10,320 nucleotides of DNA, from contig CASQEL010000044.1 in NCBI GenBank assembly GCA_949427775.1, forward strand, positions 1 to 10,320, read 5' to 3'. Shown here piece by piece: positions 7,701 to 10,320 of this stretch. Source of the DNA: an uncultured Desulfovibrionaceae bacterium. Lineage in GTDB: Bacteria; Desulfobacterota; Desulfovibrionia; Desulfovibrionales; Desulfovibrionaceae. The notes below the pieces were generated by a model. That model was given only the letters and a program-made list of their open reading frames with translations, ran no database searches and was not told the origin of the DNA. The first letter of the stretch is position 1. Every line of letters begins with the position of its first letter. A program made the translations under genes and the position numbers.

Positions 7701-9032
7701 GTGCCTTCCTACGCGGGCATAGGCATGAAACCGTTGCTGGATCAGTATTTGGGAGAAGGCTGGATGGAGGCCGCGCCGGACTCTCCCGTGTGGGACAAAA
7801 TCCCCGCCATCCCCGACGACGAATACTGGGGCGCCCGCATGCAGCAGAAGGAAGTGTTGCTGGATGTTCTGCGCGACTATGTGCCCGAGTTTATCCGCAA
7901 GTTCGGCCTGAAGGCCGATCTGCGCAAAATGTTGCTGTCCCGCATTTCTCCCCAGGCGCTGATCATCGGTTTCGCCCGGCGCTTTGCCCCCTACAAGCGG
8001 GCCGCTCTGCCCTTTGCCGATCCCGATCGTCTGGCGCGGATTCTCAATCAGACGGATCGGCCGGTGATTCTGGTGTATGCGGGCAAGGCCCATCCGGCCG
8101 ATCAACCGGGCCTTCAGCTCATCCAGGACGTCATCCGCTACAGCCTTGACCCGCGCTTCCTGGGGCGCATCTTCTTTATCGAAGACTACAGCCTGGCGGT
8201 GTCCCGCGTGCTGGCCCAGGGCTGCGACGTATGGCTCAACACGCCCCGCCGCCCCTATGAGGCGTCGGGCACCAGCGGACAGAAAGTGCCGGTCAACGGC
8301 GGCATCAACTTCAGCATCTCCGACGGCTGGTGGTGCGAGGGGTATAACCGTTCCAACGGCTGGACCATCGGCCCGGTCGTACAGACCGAACTGCCCGACA
8401 ACGATCAGAACGATTATGCCGATGCCGAATCCCTGTACACGCTGCTGGAGGATTCCGTTATCCCGCTGTATTTCGAACAGGGGCCCGACGGGCTTCCCCA
8501 CCGCTGGATCGCCACGTCGAAACGCTCCATGCAGAGTCTGACATCCATGTACAGCTCCAACCGCATGCTGCACGATTATGTTCAGGGCTATTATCGCCCC
8601 GCGGCCCGTCGCAACAGGGAAACCCGTTCCGACAACCTGGCCCTGGCCCGCAGTCTGGCCGCGTGGCAACGAACCATCTCGGCCCGCTTCAGCACCGTTT
8701 CCATCCAGGAAATCACCGTCACCGGCATGGAAGGTGATATTTTGAGTTGCGGTCAGCCGTTGAACGTCCAGATACGCGTGATCCCGGGCGAGTTGAAGCC
8801 CCAGGAAATTCTGGCCCAACTGGTCATAGGCCAGACCGACAAGAAAAACGACTTCTCTACAAATCCCGATATTGTGCGTCTGACACTCAAGTCCGAAAAC
8901 GACGGCGGACTTGTCTATGCCGGTACGTACATCGCCACGCACAACGGGCGGTACGCCTACGGCATCCGCCTCATGCCCGTGACGCAGGGCATGATTTCGC
9001 CCCTGGACAGCAACCAGGTGCTCTGGGGATAA
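4776..9032 (+). CDS. glgP: Fused GT3 glycogen synthase and GT35 alpha-glucan phosphorylase
   Basis: A 1418-residue cytoplasmic protein with two complete enzymes. Residues 1 to about 540 are a GT3 glycogen synthase of the eukaryote-like kind: FEVSWEVCNKVGGIY (11-25) at the sugar-nucleotide site, FHEWMCGAGLL with His158, FTTHATMLGR with His183, and EPWGYTPHE (Glu435 and Glu443, the E-x7-E pair). The Arg cluster that lets glucose-6-phosphate control the eukaryotic enzyme is not evident. Residues 540-575 are a charged linker (EKRRSSGESLKRES). A DUF3417-like region starts near 577 (LPPSLERLRELARNLWWSWHPGA). The phosphorylase core runs from about 671 (VGYFSTEYGLHESLPIYSGGLG), with NEGHSAF at 838-844, THTPVDAG with His877, FARRFAPYKRA, GKAHPADQ, and EASGTSGQK with Lys1170 as the expected pyridoxal-phosphate lysine. 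The last 120 or so residues are the family's C-terminal beta domain. The GT3 part would add glucose from a nucleotide sugar, and the GT35 part would release glucose-1-phosphate with phosphate. The symbol covers the phosphorylase half only. Confidence 0.95.
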   Translation: MEFDTSPVTLFEVSWEVCNKVGGIYSVVSSKALQAAEHFGEDLYLLGPDLKNNTEFEETDEHQWDSLRRVLVSKDLKCRLGRWNIPGRPKVILVDFAKRYNSNQLLYEIWNSYGVDSLSGGWDYIEPVMFSYACGEVIAAVYQTQVHPLGGKAVAQFHEWMCGAGLLAVKKHAPQIGTVFTTHATMLGRALAGSGMDIYKQMGQISPQREAAAHNITAKCSMESVAARQADCFTTVSNITADEATHFLGRTPDIITTNGLDMRVIPDYSTDRQTPAALRARVLEAVAPLLRRRTLPENTRIFAISGRYEFHNKGIDVFLDALAGVNQALKQSDNYVLALCLVMGGHTGINPAAIGGDPNVTDSGRPFISPHQVWDQPNDPIIKNCRRLGLDNSPDNNVQVVFVPAMLDGKDGLLNMPYYDALTACDLGVFPSWYEPWGYTPHESAAFAVPTITTDLSGFGIWAREQHLDKHGLEVLARRQTSYEETVVALRNLLLEYVSCGKEELDARRRTARALTMHSSWEAFFPLYLSAYQMALHATEKRRSSGESLKRESLSRVLKATPSLTPYLRTLTAVAELPPSLERLRELARNLWWSWHPGAKELFMALNPQAWEETDHNPVRIIEEADPDRLEILSNNEEYLNLYTRVLAEFDAYMAQPQRDVDSTLRVECPVGYFSTEYGLHESLPIYSGGLGVLSGDHLKSASDMRLPLVAVGLLYKNGYFRQQIDKDGRQVPVYPENDFSTLPVERVLDADGNALYVELDLPGRVLFAQIWRVRVGRVSLYLMDTDTPKNTEDDRKITARLYEADRDYRLRQEILLGMGGVRMLRRLGITVSVYHMNEGHSAFMVIERIRAYMAEQNLSFAEAIQRVRSNTIFTTHTPVDAGNERFSIDMMERYFTGYAQAMGLSWPDFLRLGRMEGTERANNFEMTVLALKLSSRANGVSRLHGVVSRHMWRELWKGVPIPEIPIGYVTNGVHVPSYAGIGMKPLLDQYLGEGWMEAAPDSPVWDKIPAIPDDEYWGARMQQKEVLLDVLRDYVPEFIRKFGLKADLRKMLLSRISPQALIIGFARRFAPYKRAALPFADPDRLARILNQTDRPVILVYAGKAHPADQPGLQLIQDVIRYSLDPRFLGRIFFIEDYSLAVSRVLAQGCDVWLNTPRRPYEASGTSGQKVPVNGGINFSISDGWWCEGYNRSNGWTIGPVVQTELPDNDQNDYADAESLYTLLEDSVIPLYFEQGPDGLPHRWIATSKRSMQSLTSMYSSNRMLHDYVQGYYRPAARRNRETRSDNLALARSLAAWQRTISARFSTVSIQEITVTGMEGDILSCGQPLNVQIRVIPGELKPQEILAQLVIGQTDKKNDFSTNPDIVRLTLKSENDGGLVYAGTYIATHNGRYAYGIRLMPVTQGMISPLDSNQVLWG
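7620..7639. repeat. Perfect 20-base palindrome inside the phosphorylase domain
   Basis: TCGCGCCACATGTGGCGCGA is its own reverse complement over all 20 bases with no spacer. It encodes the conserved VSRHMWRE segment of the phosphorylase core, so the amino acids are constrained but the synonymous choices are not fully so. It could be a protein-binding dyad or chance; nothing in the sequence decides. Confidence 0.9.
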
Positions 9033-9038
9033 AAGACC

Positions 9039-10094
9039 ATGCGCCGCAATGTGCTTGCCGGTATTCTCTGGTTCATGTCGATTCTGCCGTTTGCCCTGCC
9101 CGACATGGGCAGGGCCGCGGCCGACACGGACACGTCATCGGTACACGTGGCCCTGTTCCTGGAACGGGGATTGACTGACGAGGGATACACGAACGCCCTG
9201 ATAGCGGGTCTGGAACGGGCCCGGCGGGAACTGGGGATCCGCTATCGTATCGTCGTGGCCGATCAGGATACGGAAGAAGCCGAATTCCTGCGCACGGCCC
9301 GGGGAGATCACGATCTCGTGCTGGTGCCGACGTCACACCTGCATTCCCTGCTGCGCAACAATGCCGGGAACTTCCCCAAAGTCCGTTTCGGGGCTATCGA
9401 CGGCGTCGTCAAGGCGCCCAACGTGCTCTCCGCCGACTTTGCCGAGGCCGAGGCCGCCTTTTTGGCAGGCGCGGCCGCCGCCATGTTCACCACGGCTTCC
9501 GGCATCAGCGGCGTCAACCCGGATCGGGTCATCGGCTGGGTCGGCGTGACGGACACCTGGGAAGCGCGCAACGTACTTACCGGTTTCATGCAGGGGGCGC
9601 GCCTGATCGATCCCCAGGTACGCGTGGAGGCGATCTTCACCGGTGCGCGGGGCACGCCTGAAGAGGGCCGCCAGGCCGCCCTGGGGCTGTACAATCAGGG
9701 CGCGGATGTGGTCGCCGGCGGCGAAAGCGTCACAGGACAGGGCGTGTTGCAGGCGGCCCGGGAAAAAGGTCGCTACGCCATCGGTCTGGATGTCGATCAG
9801 GATGGAGTGATGCCGGGCCATGTCCTGACTTCACGCCTCAAAGCTCTGGACACGGTGGTATTCCGTATGGTGAAAGCCGTCACCGACGGCTCATTCAAGG
9901 GCGGAGAAACCCTGACCATGAACATCGCCAACAACGGTGTGGGCATTACAGATATGCGCACCATGAAACAGACTCTGGGGAACAAGTTCCCCAAGGAGAT
10001 TCCTGAACGTCTGAATGATCTTGCCTATGAACTGAAACGCGGCGGCATCAAAGCCGGGTCGCCGCCACGCAAGGGATTATGCCGCTGCCTGTAA
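9039..10094 (+). CDS. Periplasmic BMP/PnrA-family substrate-binding protein
   Basis: A 351-residue binding protein of the BMP family (basic membrane protein; PnrA/TmpC-like). Characterised members bind purine nucleosides for ABC import or signalling. Residues 1-28 form a signal peptide: MRRN, a hydrophobic core LAGILWFMSILPFAL, then GRAAA, with probable cleavage near Ala27/28. There is no lipobox cysteine, so the mature protein of about 323 residues should be free in the periplasm. Family features are GLTDEGYTNALIAGLERA (44-61), PNVLSADFAEAEAAFLAGAAAAM, GADVVAGGESVTGQGVLQAA (from 221), IGLDVDQD (248-255) and the LTSRLKALDTVVFRMVK helix. Two spots depart from the usual pattern: the first ligand loop reads DEGYT (47-51) where members often have a Phe-Asn pair, and VGVTDTW replaces the usual Gly-Gly segment, so the ligand may differ. 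The start is six bases after the fusion gene's TAA with only a weak ribosome site (GGGG 9025-9028), suggesting translational coupling. No ABC permease or ATPase is in the window. Confidence 0.87.
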   Translation: MRRNVLAGILWFMSILPFALPDMGRAAADTDTSSVHVALFLERGLTDEGYTNALIAGLERARRELGIRYRIVVADQDTEEAEFLRTARGDHDLVLVPTSHLHSLLRNNAGNFPKVRFGAIDGVVKAPNVLSADFAEAEAAFLAGAAAAMFTTASGISGVNPDRVIGWVGVTDTWEARNVLTGFMQGARLIDPQVRVEAIFTGARGTPEEGRQAALGLYNQGADVVAGGESVTGQGVLQAAREKGRYAIGLDVDQDGVMPGHVLTSRLKALDTVVFRMVKAVTDGSFKGGETLTMNIANNGVGITDMRTMKQTLGNKFPKEIPERLNDLAYELKRGGIKAGSPPRKGLCRCL

Positions 10095-10188
10095 TGGGCA
10101 GCCGGAAGAGAGGCCGCGCGAGTGCCGCTGTTGAAGGCTCCGGCGCCCGACAGCAGGTGTTGATGCGGTAATTCCCGCCGCCAAACCG
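10095..10188. other. Short non-coding stretch after the BMP gene
   Basis: I see no recognisable gene. A small stem spans the BMP stop codon: GCTGCC 10084-10089 pairs with GGCAGC 10097-10102, without a T run. A second small stem is GCGG 10165-10168 with CCGC 10175-10178. A 25-codon frame overlaps the stop codon (10094-10171) but has no other support. Confidence 0.3.
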
Positions 10189-10236
10189 AACCCCCTGAGA
10201 CGACAAGCCATGACAGGTGGACGTCCAGGGGGTTTT
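10189..10236 (+). terminator. Probable intrinsic terminator of the fusion/BMP operon
   Basis: AACCCCCTG (10189-10197) pairs perfectly with CAGGGGGTT (10226-10234). After one bulged A (10198) the stem continues as GACG (10199-10202) with CGTC (10222-10225), giving about 13 base pairs and a 19-base loop. The 3' arm runs into TTTT (10233-10236). This is a strong hairpin with a modest T run, 95 bases after the BMP stop, and it is the best terminator in the window. Confidence 0.75.
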
Positions 10237-10251
10237 CGCATGTGCGGACTC

Positions 10252-10284
10252 GAGCATTTTCGCAATGAAATTGTGTAAATGCTC
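10252..10284. repeat. Near-perfect 33-base inverted repeat
   Basis: GAGCATTT (10252-10259) pairs with AAATGCTC (10277-10284). After a T-T mismatch, CGCAAT (10261-10266) pairs with ATTGTG (10270-10275) with one G-T wobble, closing a GAA loop. In all, 14 of 15 positions per arm pair. The AT-rich core in a GC-rich window and the position after a terminator fit either an operator for a gene to the right or a structured RNA. I do not recognise it as a known regulator's site. Confidence 0.7.
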
Positions 10285-10286
10285 TG

Positions 10287-10310
10287 GCGGGTGCGTGAGC
10301 ACACGCCCGC
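10287..10310. repeat. GC-rich hairpin next to the right edge
   Basis: GCGGGTGCGT (10287-10296) can pair with the bases up to 10310 (ACGCCCGC at its end) with one G-T wobble and one C-A mismatch, closing a GAGC-type loop. It begins two bases after the 33-base dyad. No T run follows before the window ends, so its role cannot be judged here. Confidence 0.5.
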
Positions 10311-10320
10311 GCCGAATGAG

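Noticed and set aside
6915..8942. A 675-codon open frame on the minus strand opposite the phosphorylase half.
   Set aside because: Same reasoning: it is a shadow of a strongly conserved coding sequence, and its translation shows no domain or motif.
10251..10280. A promoter in the AT-rich pocket around TGTAAA (10274-10279).
   Set aside because: The -10 match is four of six with no -35 at proper spacing, and the AT-richness is accounted for by the 33-base dyad.
10048..10302. Minus-strand frames of 75-84 codons across the right-end non-coding region.
   Set aside because: They run through the terminator stem and the dyad and into the BMP gene end, and show no domain or ribosome site.

Overview
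The window looks like part of a chromosome from a GC-rich, Gram-negative anaerobe. The protein types, the gene order and the periplasmic signal peptide fit a Desulfovibrio-like member of the Desulfobacterota (former Deltaproteobacteria). This is an inference from recognition; no taxonomic marker gene is present. All five genes lie on the + strand, and four of them belong to storage-polysaccharide (glycogen/alpha-glucan) metabolism.

Layout. At 2-1738 is the 3' part of a GH133 glycogen debranching enzyme, whose N-terminus lies outside the window. A 165-base gap (1739-1903) with several possible RNA stems follows. At 1904-3244 is a GT4 glycosyltransferase of the glycogen-synthase-like kind. One base later, at 3246-4643, comes a GH57 alpha-amylase/glucanotransferase-type enzyme with an unusual Lys/Ala/Thr-rich tail. 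A gap with a terminator-like hairpin, a weak candidate promoter and a strong ribosome binding site leads into a 1418-residue gene at 4776-9032. This gene fuses a eukaryote-like GT3 glycogen synthase to a complete short-type GT35 alpha-glucan phosphorylase. Six bases after it, at 9039-10094, is a periplasmic binding protein of the BMP/PnrA family. The last 226 bases hold no convincing gene. They carry a strong terminator-like stem (10189-10236), a near-perfect 33-base dyad (10252-10284) and a further GC-rich hairpin (10287-10310).

How the genes may work together (inference). The GT3 domain and possibly the GT4 enzyme would extend alpha-1,4-glucan chains from nucleotide-sugar donors. The GH57 enzyme would rearrange or cut alpha-1,4 chains. 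The GH133 enzyme would remove alpha-1,6 branch glucose. The GT35 domain would release glucose-1-phosphate. The set (GH133, GT4, GH57) resembles the archaeal style of glycogen metabolism more than the enterobacterial glgBXCAP operon, and no GlgB-, GlgC- or GT5 GlgA-like gene is in the window. The BMP protein is linked only by position.

The most notable points are the synthase-phosphorylase fusion, the basic tail of the GH57 protein, a C8 tract inside the GT4 gene, a perfect 20-base palindrome inside the phosphorylase domain, and the hairpin cluster at the right end. No clearly new defence, mobile or CRISPR-type system is visible.
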